This document shows positions 27,319-36,100 of a stretch of DNA of 45,455 nucleotides, in pieces (the stretch's first letter is position 1; each line of letters begins with the position of its first letter). Origin of the DNA: Micromonospora arida (GTDB lineage: Bacteria; Actinomycetota; Actinomycetes; Mycobacteriales; Micromonosporaceae); NCBI RefSeq assembly GCF_003857035.1, contig NZ_QGSY01000147.1, forward strand, positions 1 to 45,455, read 5' to 3'. Below the pieces are notes generated by a model. That model did no database searches, was not told the DNA's origin, and saw only the letters and a program-made list of their open reading frames with translations. Position numbers and translations under genes: made by a program.

Positions 27319-27354
27319 GGAACGCCCCCGGCGGATTTCCGCCGGGGGCGTTCC
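27319..27354 (+). terminator. 16-bp hairpin after the RND gene
   Basis: Perfect 16-base arms (27319-27334, starting GGAACGCCCCC, and 27339-27354) with an ATTT loop. There is no T-run, as is usual for high-GC actinobacterial terminators. Confidence 0.85.
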
Positions 27355-27461
27355 AGGCTCATCCGACTGAAGACACTCCGACTCGACGACCCCACACTTT
27401 GCGTAACTTCTTGCATACTCCTCGTAGGCAGGTGGGGTGTGGGTGAAGCGAGGGCAGGCGG

Positions 27462-28280
27462 ATGGCCGAGGGCGCGCGCGGGTGGGGGCGACGCGACCTG
27501 CTGCGCCGTGGCCTGCTGGTGGCGGGCGGTGTGGCCATCGGCGCCGGGACGTCGGAGGCGTGGCGGGTCACCCATCGTCGGATACCGATCGCCGGCGGCC
27601 CCGCCGGCACCACCCTCGGTAACGGCCAGCAGGACGTCGGCTCCGGCGCGCTGGATGTCGTCTGGTCGGGGCAGACCAACCAGCGCCTGGTGGCCCTCAC
27701 CTTCGACGACGGCCCGGCACCACAGTGGACTCCCATGGTGCTCGACACCCTGGCCCAGCACCGGGTGCCGGCCACCTTCTTCATGGTCGGGGCGCAGGTC
27801 CGCCGGCACGCCGACGTCGTCCGCGACCGGCTCGCCGGGCACGAGGTGGGAAACCACAGCTGGGAGCACCGGGACCTGGCCGAACTGGACGCCGCCGAGG
27901 CGTACGACGACCTGCGCCGCAGCCACGACGCGATCGCCGACCTGACCGGGGTGCCGCCCGCGCTCCTCCGCCCGCCGTACGGTCACCTGGGCGGGGCGGT
28001 GCTGCACGCGGCGGCCCGGCTGGACTATCGCCTGGTGCTCTGGTCGTTGCAGATGGTGGAGCGCGAGTTCCCCGACGATCCGGCCGGTCACGCCCGACGG
28101 ATCGTGGCCGAGGTCCGACCGGGAACGATCGTGCTCGGCCACGATGTGGGGGCGCGCCGGCGGCTGGTCGCACTGCGGGGGCTGACCGACATGATCAACG
28201 GGCTACGGTCGCGCGGCTACACCTTCGTCACGGTCTCGGCGCTGCTGGGAGCGCGTATGGCTGCGACGACGACCAGGTAG
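27462..28280 (+). CDS. NodB-family polysaccharide deacetylase, exported
   Basis: A 272-residue carbohydrate esterase 4 protein. The N-terminus has a twin-arginine-like signal (RRDLLRRGLLVAGGVAIGAG). The NodB domain carries the metal and catalytic motifs in order: TFDDGP (motif 1), NHSWEH (motif 2, H-x-x-x-H), RPPYG (motif 3) and LGHDVG (motif 5). Such enzymes remove acetyl groups from peptidoglycan or chitin-like sugars outside the membrane. The upstream 27361-27430 stretch is unusually AT-rich for this window (GTAACTT near 27401, CGTAG near 27421) and probably holds its promoter. The MFS gene begins 12 bases downstream, so they are likely cotranscribed. Confidence 0.93.
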   Translation: MAEGARGWGRRDLLRRGLLVAGGVAIGAGTSEAWRVTHRRIPIAGGPAGTTLGNGQQDVGSGALDVVWSGQTNQRLVALTFDDGPAPQWTPMVLDTLAQHRVPATFFMVGAQVRRHADVVRDRLAGHEVGNHSWEHRDLAELDAAEAYDDLRRSHDAIADLTGVPPALLRPPYGHLGGAVLHAAARLDYRLVLWSLQMVEREFPDDPAGHARRIVAEVRPGTIVLGHDVGARRRLVALRGLTDMINGLRSRGYTFVTVSALLGARMAATTTR

Positions 28281-28291
28281 GGTCGCGCTCC

Positions 28292-29536
28292 GTGGCGTCC
28301 ACCCTCTCGGTTCTGACCGGCAATCGGAGCTTCCGCAACCTGTTCCTCGCCGAGTTGGTGGTCTTCGGCGCCGACTGGTTCGTCATGGTGCCGCTGCTGG
28401 TGCTGCTGCCGCACCTGACCGGCAGCGGAGTCTGGGGCGCGCTGGTGTTGGCGGTGGACACCGGCATCGTGGCGTTGCTGCTGCCGTACACCGGCACGAT
28501 CGCCGACCGCTTCGACCGCCGGAAGGTCATGATCGCCGCGAACGTGGCCGCGCTGGCGGGTGTACTGCTGCTGCTCGGCGTGCGCAACGCCGGAACGGCC
28601 TGGCTGGCGCTGGTCGCGATCGGCGTGGTGGCGGTCGCCAAGGCGTTCTACTCGCCGGCCGCCCAGGCCGCGCTGCCCAACGTTCTGGAGCCGCACGAAC
28701 TCGCCGCGGGCAACGCCGTCGCCGGCTCGGCCTGGGGCACCATGACCGTGGTCGGTGCCTCGCTCGGCGGCGTGCTCAGCACCGCTGCCGGCCCGTACGT
28801 CTGCTTCTGGGTGGCGGCGGCGGGCCTCGCGATGGCCGCGGCCATCGCCACCCGGATCCGCCGGCCGTTGCAGGCGCCCCGGGATGCCGACCAACCGGCC
28901 CAGCGGACCTGGTCGGCGGTCCGCGAGGCGCTCGGCTACATCGGTCACCGCCCGCGGGTGCTCGCGCTGGTCACGGTCAAGTCCGCAGTGGGCCTGGGCA
29001 ACGGCGTGTTGACCGTGTTTCCGCTGCTGGCCGGCGTGTACGGTGTCGGCCCGCTCGGCGCCGGCCTGCTCTTCGCGGTACGTGGCGCGGGAGCGTTGGT
29101 GGGGCCGATCCTGATGCGCCGGGTGTTGACCAACCGGGCCTGGCTGCTGCCCGGGCTCGCGCTGTCCATGTCGCTCTACGGCCTGTCCTACCTGGGCACC
29201 TCGGTGGTGCGATGGTTTCCGCTGGTGCTGCTGCTGGTCTTCGTGGCGCACTTCGCGGGTGGCAGCAACTGGGTGATGTCGAACTTCGCCCTTCAGGGCG
29301 AAGTTCCGGACCGGTTGCGGGGCCGAGTCTTCGCCACCGACATGATGCTGGCGACGCTGGCGATCTCGGTGAGTCAACTGGCGGTGGCCCTGGTGGTGGA
29401 CTCGGTCGACGAACGGGTCGTGCTCGCCGGCTGCGGCCTGATCACCCTCGTGTACGCGGTCGGCTGGCGGATCGCCACCCGCAGGCTGTCGCTCACCGAT
29501 CCGGCCGTCGAGCCGGTCCCGGACCCGGCCGGCTGA
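28292..29536 (+). CDS. MFS transporter (DHA3-like)
   Basis: A 414-residue, 12-helix major facilitator. Motif A appears as YTGTIADRFDRRKVMI between helices 2 and 3; the proton-coupled exporters of the DHA3/MefA type share this layout. GTG 28292 is used because the upstream frame only shadows the deacetylase gene. It sits 12 bases after that gene. No substrate can be named; macrolide-type efflux is one possibility from family resemblance alone. A seven-base-pair hairpin and the thrB promoter follow its stop. Confidence 0.9.
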   Translation: MASTLSVLTGNRSFRNLFLAELVVFGADWFVMVPLLVLLPHLTGSGVWGALVLAVDTGIVALLLPYTGTIADRFDRRKVMIAANVAALAGVLLLLGVRNAGTAWLALVAIGVVAVAKAFYSPAAQAALPNVLEPHELAAGNAVAGSAWGTMTVVGASLGGVLSTAAGPYVCFWVAAAGLAMAAAIATRIRRPLQAPRDADQPAQRTWSAVREALGYIGHRPRVLALVTVKSAVGLGNGVLTVFPLLAGVYGVGPLGAGLLFAVRGAGALVGPILMRRVLTNRAWLLPGLALSMSLYGLSYLGTSVVRWFPLVLLLVFVAHFAGGSNWVMSNFALQGEVPDRLRGRVFATDMMLATLAISVSQLAVALVVDSVDERVVLAGCGLITLVYAVGWRIATRRLSLTDPAVEPVPDPAG

Positions 29537-29562
29537 ATTCGGCGGTCCCAGGCAGCGGGCGC

Positions 29563-29582
29563 GGGACCGGTTCGTCGGTCCC
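29563..29582 (+). terminator. GGGACCG hairpin between MFS gene and thrB
   Basis: GGGACCG (29563-29569) pairs with CGGTCCC (29576-29582) across a six-base loop. It falls between the MFS stop and the thrB -10 hexamer, so it may end the upstream transcript. The stem is short. Confidence 0.5.
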
Positions 29583-29588
29583 GACCCC

Positions 29589-29594
29589 TAGCAT
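29589..29594 (+). promoter_or_regulatory. Probable -10 of thrB (leaderless)
   Basis: TAGCAT ends six bases before the thrB GTG (29601), the same geometry as argS. This suggests that thrB has its own leaderless promoter rather than depending on the MFS transcript. Confidence 0.5.
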
Positions 29595-29600
29595 GAGCGC

Positions 29601-30545
29601 GTGCCGACGAACTTCACCGCCGAGCCGGTCCGGGTCCGCGTCCCGGCGACCAGCGCCAACTTGGGCCCGGGCTTCGACGCGCTGGGTCTCGCCCTCGGGC
29701 TCTACGACGACGTGGCCGCCGAGGTCGCCTCGGGCGGTGTCCGGGTGACAGTGACCGGGCAGGGCGCCGGTGAGCTGCCGGACGACGACCGGCACATGGT
29801 GGTGCGGGCCATGCGCGCCGCGTTCGACGTGCTCGGGGCCCACCCCGCGGGGCTGAGCGTGGAATGCGTCAACCGGATCCCCCAGGCGCGTGGGCTGGGC
29901 TCCTCGTCCGCCGCGATCGTCGCCGGGGTGCTGCTGGCCCGCGCCCTGGTCGTCGATGGGGAGCACCGCCTCGACGACGCCGGCGCGCTGCGGCTGGCCG
30001 CCGAGATCGAGGGCCACCCCGACAATGTGGCGCCGTGCCTGCTCGGCGGTTTCACGGTGGCCTGGTCCGAGCCGGGCGGCGCCCGGGCGGTCTCCCTGCC
30101 GGTCGCCGCCGCGGTGCGGCCCACTGTTTTCGTTCCGGCGGAACGCGGTTTGACCGCGACCGCGCGGGCGGCTCTGCCGGCAACCGTGCCGCACGGTGAC
30201 GCCGCGTTGACCGCCGGGCGGGCAGCACTGCTGGTGCACGCGCTCACCACGGACCCGACCCTGCTGCTGCCGGCCACCGTCGACCGGCTCCATCAGGATT
30301 ACCGCGCAGCCGGGATGCCAGGAACGTCTGCCCTGGTCAGAGCGTTGCGAGCGGCCGATGTGGCAGCTGTGGTCAGTGGGGCGGGGCCGACTGTGCTGGC
30401 GCTCAGCCAGCCTCCAGCGGGCTTCCCAGTGGGAACAGACTGGGAGATCTGGCAGTTACCGATAGACGTCAGCGGCGCGCGGGTCGCACGGGGTAGACTT
30501 GGACACGCCGAGCGGGACCCTGTTGCCGCAGGTCGGAAGAGTTGA
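29601..30545 (+). CDS. thrB: Homoserine kinase
   Basis: A 314-residue GHMP-superfamily kinase that phosphorylates homoserine for threonine synthase. The N-terminal strand VRVRVPATSANLGPGFDALGLAL is the family opening, IPQARGLGSSSAAIVAGVLL is the ATP-binding GHMP loop, and VSGAGPTVLAL is the C-terminal motif 3. No Shine-Dalgarno sequence is present and the GTG lies six bases after a TAGCAT hexamer. It precedes rho, and the likely rho promoter lies within its last 50 bases. It completes the pathway started by hom and thrC upstream, despite the three genes between. Confidence 0.98.
   Translation: MPTNFTAEPVRVRVPATSANLGPGFDALGLALGLYDDVAAEVASGGVRVTVTGQGAGELPDDDRHMVVRAMRAAFDVLGAHPAGLSVECVNRIPQARGLGSSSAAIVAGVLLARALVVDGEHRLDDAGALRLAAEIEGHPDNVAPCLLGGFTVAWSEPGGARAVSLPVAAAVRPTVFVPAERGLTATARAALPATVPHGDAALTAGRAALLVHALTTDPTLLLPATVDRLHQDYRAAGMPGTSALVRALRAADVAAVVSGAGPTVLALSQPPAGFPVGTDWEIWQLPIDVSGARVARGRLGHAERDPVAAGRKS
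30494..30499 (+). promoter_or_regulatory. Possible -10 for rho inside thrB
   Basis: TAGACT fits the TANNNT consensus and lies near the end of thrB, about 340 bases before the rho start. No convincing -35 was seen. If used, it makes a long untranslated leader on rho. Confidence 0.35.
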
Positions 30546-30842
30546 TTACGCTCTAGACCTAGCACAGCCGCGAAGCACGCGATCTCCTGCGGGGCGGCGC
30601 ACCCCCGAAGCTCTCGGCGGTCAGCCCGTCTACCCCTGCCAAAGGCCCACGCCGCACCGCAGTTTCCACAGGTCGCCGCAGACGGCGAGACCTGCTCACC
30701 GACGTTGGTGAGTCGGGATACCGACCGGCTGCTGTGTCACAGACTCCCGCGACGCGTCCTTGCGAGGCGGGTGCACCGAGGCCGCCCGGCCACCTGAGCT
30801 CCGACTCCGGGCAGTCCCGGCCTTATCGAGGGAAGGAATCCA
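30546..30842 (+). promoter_or_regulatory. Structured leader upstream of rho
   Basis: A 297-base gene-free stretch. Two adjacent hairpins are clear: 30670-30693 (nine pairs with a two-base bulge, loop CAGA) and 30695-30712 (CTCACC-GACGTT-GGTGAG). A further AT-rich patch around 30541-30565 (TTGATTACGCTCTAGACC) stands out from the surrounding GC. Long leaders on rho are linked to autogenous control in several bacteria. A small frame from TTG 30499 reads through the region but lacks family support. Confidence 0.4.
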
Positions 30843-32996
30843 TTGAGCGACACCACCGACGTGACGTCGGATGTTTCCAACGTCGCTGGCGATGCCACCG
30901 CCGCCGCTCCCGCCCGTCGTCGGCGTAGCGGCACCGGTCTGTCGGCGATGCTGCTGCCAGAGCTGCAGAGCCTGGCTGCGTCGCTCGGCATCTCCGGCAC
31001 GGCTCGCATGCGCAAGGGCGAGCTGATCGCCGCGATTTCCGAGCGGCAGGGCGGCAACGCCGCCGGGACCCCTCGACCACGGGCCGAGGTCGCGGCCGCG
31101 GCCGCCCCGACCCGTGAGGGGGTGCGCGCCGAGGTGCGGGAGACCGCCGACCGGCCGGCAGCCGAAGGACGCGGTGCCGAGCAGGCGCCGGCCGAGCCGG
31201 CCGCCGGGACCGAGGGCCGTAGTCGCACCCGGCGGAGCCGGACCGCAACGGCGGAGGCTCGTACCACCGAGGCTCGCCCCGCTGAGGAGCGTGCGACCGA
31301 GGCGCGTGCGACCGAGGCGCGTGCGACCGAGGCGCGTACCGACGAGGCGGAAGCCGGCGAGCGGGCCGACCGTGGCGAGAACCGCCGCGACCGGGCCGAG
31401 CGTCCGGAGCGCGCCGAGCGTGCCGACCGTGGCGAGCGTGCCGACCGTGGCGAGCGTGCCGACCGGGGCGAGCGGGGCGATCGTGCCGACCGGGGCGATC
31501 GTGCCGAGCGGGGCGATCGTGCCGAGCGTTCCGACCGGGGTGAGCGAGCCGAGCGCAACGACCGGGGCGAGCGTTCCGATCGTGGCGAGCGGGCCGAGCG
31601 CAACGACCGGGGCGAGCGTTCCGACCGGGGTGAGCGGGCCGAGCGCAACGACCGACCCGACCGCGGTGACCGCAACGACCGCAACGACCGCAACGACCGT
31701 GGTCAGCGTGCCGAGCGGGACAGCGACGACGACGACGAGGGCGGCGGCCGGCGTGGCCGGCGCAGCCGTTTCCGGGACCGTCGCCGTGGCCGTGGCGAGC
31801 GCACCGAGACCGGTGCCGACACCGGCGGGCGTGAGCCGCAGGTCAACGAGGACGACGTGCTCGTCCCGGTGGCCGGCATCATCGACGTGCTCGACAACTA
31901 CGCCTTCGTGCGGACGACCGGTTACCTGGCCGGCCCGAACGACGTGTACGTCTCGATGTCCCAGATCAAGAAGTACGGCCTGCGCCGCGGTGACGCGATC
32001 ACCGGTGCGGTGCGGGCGGCCCGAGAGGGCGGCAACAGCGGCGACCAGCGGCGCGACAAGTACAACCCGCTGATGCGGCTGGACACGATCAACGGGATGG
32101 AGCCGGAGGAGGCCCGGCGTCGTCCGGAGTTCTACAAGCTCACCCCGCTCTACCCGCAGGAGCGCCTGCGGCTGGAGACCGAGCCGCACATCCTGACCAC
32201 CCGGGTCATCGACCTGGTCATGCCGATCGGCAAGGGCCAGCGGGCACTCATCCAGTCTCCGCCCAAGGCGGGTAAGACGATGGTGCTGCAGGCGATCGCG
32301 AACGCGATCACCCGCAACAACCCGGAATGCCACCTGATGGTGGTGCTGGTGGACGAGCGGCCTGAAGAGGTCACCGACATGCAGCGGTCGATCAAGGGCG
32401 AGGTCATCGCGGCCACGTTCGACCGTCCGCCGCAGGACCACACCACGGTGGCGGAATTGGCCATCGAGCGGGCCAAGCGCCTCGTCGAGCTTGGACACGA
32501 CGTCGTCGTGCTGCTCGACTCGGTGACCCGGCTCGGTCGGTCGTACAACCTGGCGGCGCCGGCCAGCGGCCGGATCATGTCGGGTGGTATCGACTCCACC
32601 GCGCTCTACCCGCCGAAGCGCTTCCTCGGCGCGGCCCGCAACATCGAGAACGGCGGGTCGCTGACCATCATCGCCACGGCGCTGGTGGAGACCGGGTCCA
32701 TGGCGGACACGGTCATCTTCGAGGAGTTCAAGGGCACCGGCAACGCCGAGTTGAAGCTGGACCGGAAGATCGCCGACAAGCGGACCTTCCCGGCCATCGA
32801 CATCAACCCGTCCGGTACGCGTAAGGAAGAGGTCCTGCTCGCACCGGAAGAGCTGGCCATCATCCACAAGCTCCGGAAGGTGCTGCACTCGCTGGACTCG
32901 CAGGCGGCGATGGATCTCCTGCTGGACCGGCTCAAGCAGTCCCGCACGAACATCGAGTTCCTGATGCAGATCGCGAAGTCGACGCCGGGGGAGTAA
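30843..32996 (+). CDS. rho: Transcription termination factor Rho
   Basis: A 717-residue RNA-dependent ATPase helicase that ends untranslated transcripts. An N-terminal Rho_N domain (LPELQSLAASLGISGTARMRKGELIAAI, about 37-65) is followed by a disordered Arg/Asp/Glu/Asn-rich insert (about 75-330), the RNA-binding cold-shock-like domain (VAGIIDVLDNYAFVRT), and the RecA-type ATPase with Walker A PPKAGKT (K478) and Walker B VVVLLDSVTRLGRSY. E. coli Rho is 419 residues; the extra length is the insert, typical of actinobacteria and thought to bind RNA or promote condensation. The TTG start at 30843 is supported by GGGAAGGA five bases upstream. A 17-bp hairpin follows the stop. Confidence 0.97.
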   Translation: MSDTTDVTSDVSNVAGDATAAAPARRRRSGTGLSAMLLPELQSLAASLGISGTARMRKGELIAAISERQGGNAAGTPRPRAEVAAAAAPTREGVRAEVRETADRPAAEGRGAEQAPAEPAAGTEGRSRTRRSRTATAEARTTEARPAEERATEARATEARATEARTDEAEAGERADRGENRRDRAERPERAERADRGERADRGERADRGERGDRADRGDRAERGDRAERSDRGERAERNDRGERSDRGERAERNDRGERSDRGERAERNDRPDRGDRNDRNDRNDRGQRAERDSDDDDEGGGRRGRRSRFRDRRRGRGERTETGADTGGREPQVNEDDVLVPVAGIIDVLDNYAFVRTTGYLAGPNDVYVSMSQIKKYGLRRGDAITGAVRAAREGGNSGDQRRDKYNPLMRLDTINGMEPEEARRRPEFYKLTPLYPQERLRLETEPHILTTRVIDLVMPIGKGQRALIQSPPKAGKTMVLQAIANAITRNNPECHLMVVLVDERPEEVTDMQRSIKGEVIAATFDRPPQDHTTVAELAIERAKRLVELGHDVVVLLDSVTRLGRSYNLAAPASGRIMSGGIDSTALYPPKRFLGAARNIENGGSLTIIATALVETGSMADTVIFEEFKGTGNAELKLDRKIADKRTFPAIDINPSGTRKEEVLLAPEELAIIHKLRKVLHSLDSQAAMDLLLDRLKQSRTNIEFLMQIAKSTPGE
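31291..31335 (+). repeat. Three 15-bp tandem repeats inside rho
   Basis: GTGCGACCGAGGCGC occurs three times without a mismatch, encoding ATEAR units. It opens a longer low-complexity region to about 31720 that encodes degenerate ADRGER, AERNDRGERSDRGER and NDR units. The repeats keep frame, so copy number could change without breaking rho. Confidence 0.9.
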
Positions 32997-33011
32997 CCAT
33001 CCCCGGGTGAC

Positions 33012-33050
33012 GACGAAGGGGCACGGCCATCGCGGCCGTGCCCCTTCGTC
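33012..33050 (+). terminator. 17-bp hairpin after rho
   Basis: Perfect 17-base arms (33012-33028, starting GACGAAGGGG, and 33034-33050) with an ATCGC loop. It begins about 15 bases after the rho stop. Confidence 0.88.
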
Positions 33051-33195
33051 ACGTCCCCGGGGCCCGACACCCCGCGGTCGGCGGGAGCCACAGCGGGGTG
33101 GGAGTTGATGCCCGCGCTGTGAGGTAGTGGAATTTTCCTTCGGTTCAGTCGACAGGTATTGAAACTTCTATTCATTGCCGGGTTGACTGTGGTCC

Positions 33196-36100
33196 ATGCG
33201 TACCCGCAGACGATCCGCCCGCCGCACCGGCGTCCTGCTGCTGACGCCGCTGCTCGCCCTGGCCCTGTCGCCGCCGGCCACCGCCGCGCCCACCATCGAC
33301 CCGCCCACCGTGGCCTCATCGTCAGTGGCCTCACCCACCATCGCCGAGGACGCGCCGCCCGCGTCCTCCCGCCCGGCCGGCTCGGTCAGCCTGGCGGCCG
33401 CCCCGACGGTCGCGACCGCCCCGACCGCCGTCGCTGCTGGCCTGGAGCCGGCCGGTGGGCTGGAGACCACGAAGGCCACCCGGCCGGTCGCGCCGGGTGT
33501 GCAGCTGACGTCCTTCGACCGGTACGACGCCGAGGGCTGGCTGCGCGCCGACGCGCTCACCACCGACCTGGCCGGCGGCTCCACCGTCGACTACGTCAAC
33601 TCCGGTGCGGTCAGCCGAGCCGAGCCGCTGCGAAAGGCGGTGGACCAGTCACGCGCGGTCGCCGCGGTCAACGGCGACTTCTTCGACATCAACAACTCCG
33701 GCGCCGCCCAGGGCGTCGGCGTCCGGAACGGCGAGCTGATCCAGTCCGGGGTCAGCGGTCACCGCAACGCGGTGGCGGTCACCACGAACGGGCTCGGTCG
33801 GGTGATCGAGGTGAACTTCGACGGCAGCGCCACCCTGCCCACCGGGCCGGTTCCGCTGACCCAGTTCAACAACATGGTGCAGGCCGACGGCATCGGCGCT
33901 TTCACCGAGCTGTGGGGGACGTACTCCCGGCAGCGTGCGGTGGAGGGCGCGGCCCGGGTGGTCGAGGTCACCGTGACCGGCGGTCGGGTGGCCTCGGTGG
34001 GAAGCGTGGCCGGTAGCGGCCCGATCGTCGGGGGCAGCACCGTGCTGCTCGGCCGCGATCTCGGCGCGGACGCGCTGGCCGGCCTGCGCCCCGGTGACCC
34101 GGTGGCGGTGGCCTGGCGGCCGAAGCCCTCCGACGGCAGCACCCTGCACGCGGCGGTCGGGGGCGGCAACGTCCTGGTCCGCGACGGCGTCGTGCAGAGC
34201 ATCGCCGACCCGACCCTCGCCCCTCGCACCGCCGTCGGTTTCAGCGCCGACGGTCGAAAGATGATCATGCTGACGGTGGACGGCCGTCAGGTCGACAGCC
34301 GCGGCGTGACGCAGACCGAGATGGGCCGGATGATGGCCGAGCTGGGCGCCCACCACGCGCTCAACCTGGATGGTGGCGGATCGTCCACGCTGCTGGCCCG
34401 GGAGCCGGGCGCGCCGGCCGTGCAGGTGGAGAACGGCCCCTCCGACGGCAGCGAGCGGGCCGTGCCCAACGGCCTGGCCATCTACGCGCCGAAGGGCAGC
34501 GGGCGACTCACCGGCTACTGGGTCGAGACGGCCAGCGACCCCACCGCCGCTCCGGGTGTCTCACCGGTGCGAGGTGGGCGACCCGACCGGGTCTTCCCGG
34601 GGCTGACCCGCACCCTCACCGCATCCGGCTACGACGAGACGTACGGCCCGGCGGCCGGCGCCCCCACCTGGCGGGCGACCCCGGCGGTACGTGGTCGGGT
34701 CGACCGTGACGGCGTGTTCCACGCCGGGGCACCGGGGGCCAGCACGGTCACCGCCGCACGGGGGCGGGCCACCGGCTCGCTGAACCTCACGGTGCTCGGC
34801 CCGCTGGCCCGGATCGGCGCCACCGCGCCGCGGGTCGGGCTGACCGGCCGGGACGGTAACGCCCTGGTCGGCGTGGTCGGGTACGACGCCGAAGGCAACA
34901 CCGCGCCGATCGAGCCGGCCGATTTCACCCTCGACTACGACCGGGACCTGCTGCGGATCACCCCCACCGGGGACGGCAACCTGTCCGTCGCCGCGTTGCG
35001 GGACACCGGCTCGGGACTGGTGACCGTTCGCGTCGGACGCACGAGCGTGGTCCTGCCGGTCACCGTCGGGCTGACCGACGTGCCGGTCGCGGGTTTCGAC
35101 GACGCCGCGTCCTGGCGGTTCAGCCAGGCCCGCGCCAGCGGGTCGGTCGCGCCCGCGCCAGGGCGCACCGGCACCGGCCTGCGCATGTCGTACGACTTCG
35201 GCCAGTCCACCGGCACGCGGGCCGCGTACGCCGACCCGCCCGCCTGGATCGAGGTGCCCGGTCAGCCGCAGGCCTTCGGGATGTGGATCCACGGCAACGG
35301 CACCGGGGAGTGGCCCAGCCTGCACCTGCACGACGCCCAGGACACCCAGCACGTGCTGCGCGGCCCGCTGATCACCTGGACCGGCTGGCGGTACGTGGAG
35401 TTCGCGGTGCCGGCCGGGGCGCAGTACCCGGTGCGGGTACGCCGCTTCTACGTGGCCGAGACGAACGCCGCGGCGCAGTACACCAGCGAGGTGATAATCG
35501 ACGACCTGGTGGCGAAGGTGCCCCCGACGGTCGACGTGCCGGAGGTGGCCCCGCGTACCGATCGGGTGGTGGTCCGCGACGGCACTGTGGACGGCGCGCC
35601 GTGGCGGTTCGCGGTGCTCTCCGACGCCCAGTTCGTCGCCGCCGACCCGGACAGCGACCTGGTCGCCCAGGCCCGGCGGACGTTGCGCGAGGTGCGGGCG
35701 GCCCGGCCGGACTTCCTCCTGATCAACGGTGACTTCGTGGACACCGCCTACCCGGCCGACTTCGCGCTGGCCCGGCGGATCCTCGACGAGGAGTTGGGCG
35801 ACGCGCTGCCCTGGTACTACGTGCCCGGCAACCACGAGATCATGGGCGCCCCGATCAGCAACTTCGCGGCCGTGTTCGGTGCCACCTCTCGGGTGTTCGA
35901 CCACAACGGCACCCGGTTCGTCACGCTGAACTCCTCCACCGGGACGCTGCGCGGCGGGGGCTTCGACCAGGTGCGGATGCTCCGCGAGACGCTGGACGCG
36001 GCGGCCACCGACAGGCGCGTGGGTTCGGTCGTCGTCCTGCACCACCACCCGCCGCGCGACCCCAGCCCGGCGCAGGCCAGCCAGCTCGGCGACCGCAAGG

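Noticed and set aside
27395..27426. An ECF-sigma promoter before the deacetylase gene
   Set aside because: GTAACTT and CGTAG are about 15 bases apart, but the match is too loose to call without other copies.
30499..30711. A 70-codon upstream ORF in the rho leader
   Set aside because: It begins inside thrB with TTG, has no ribosome site and its composition looks non-coding.
30737..31693. Arg-Ser-rich open frame opposite the start of rho
   Set aside because: The repeated RSARSPRSERSP pattern is simply the reverse of the repeats encoding the Rho insert.
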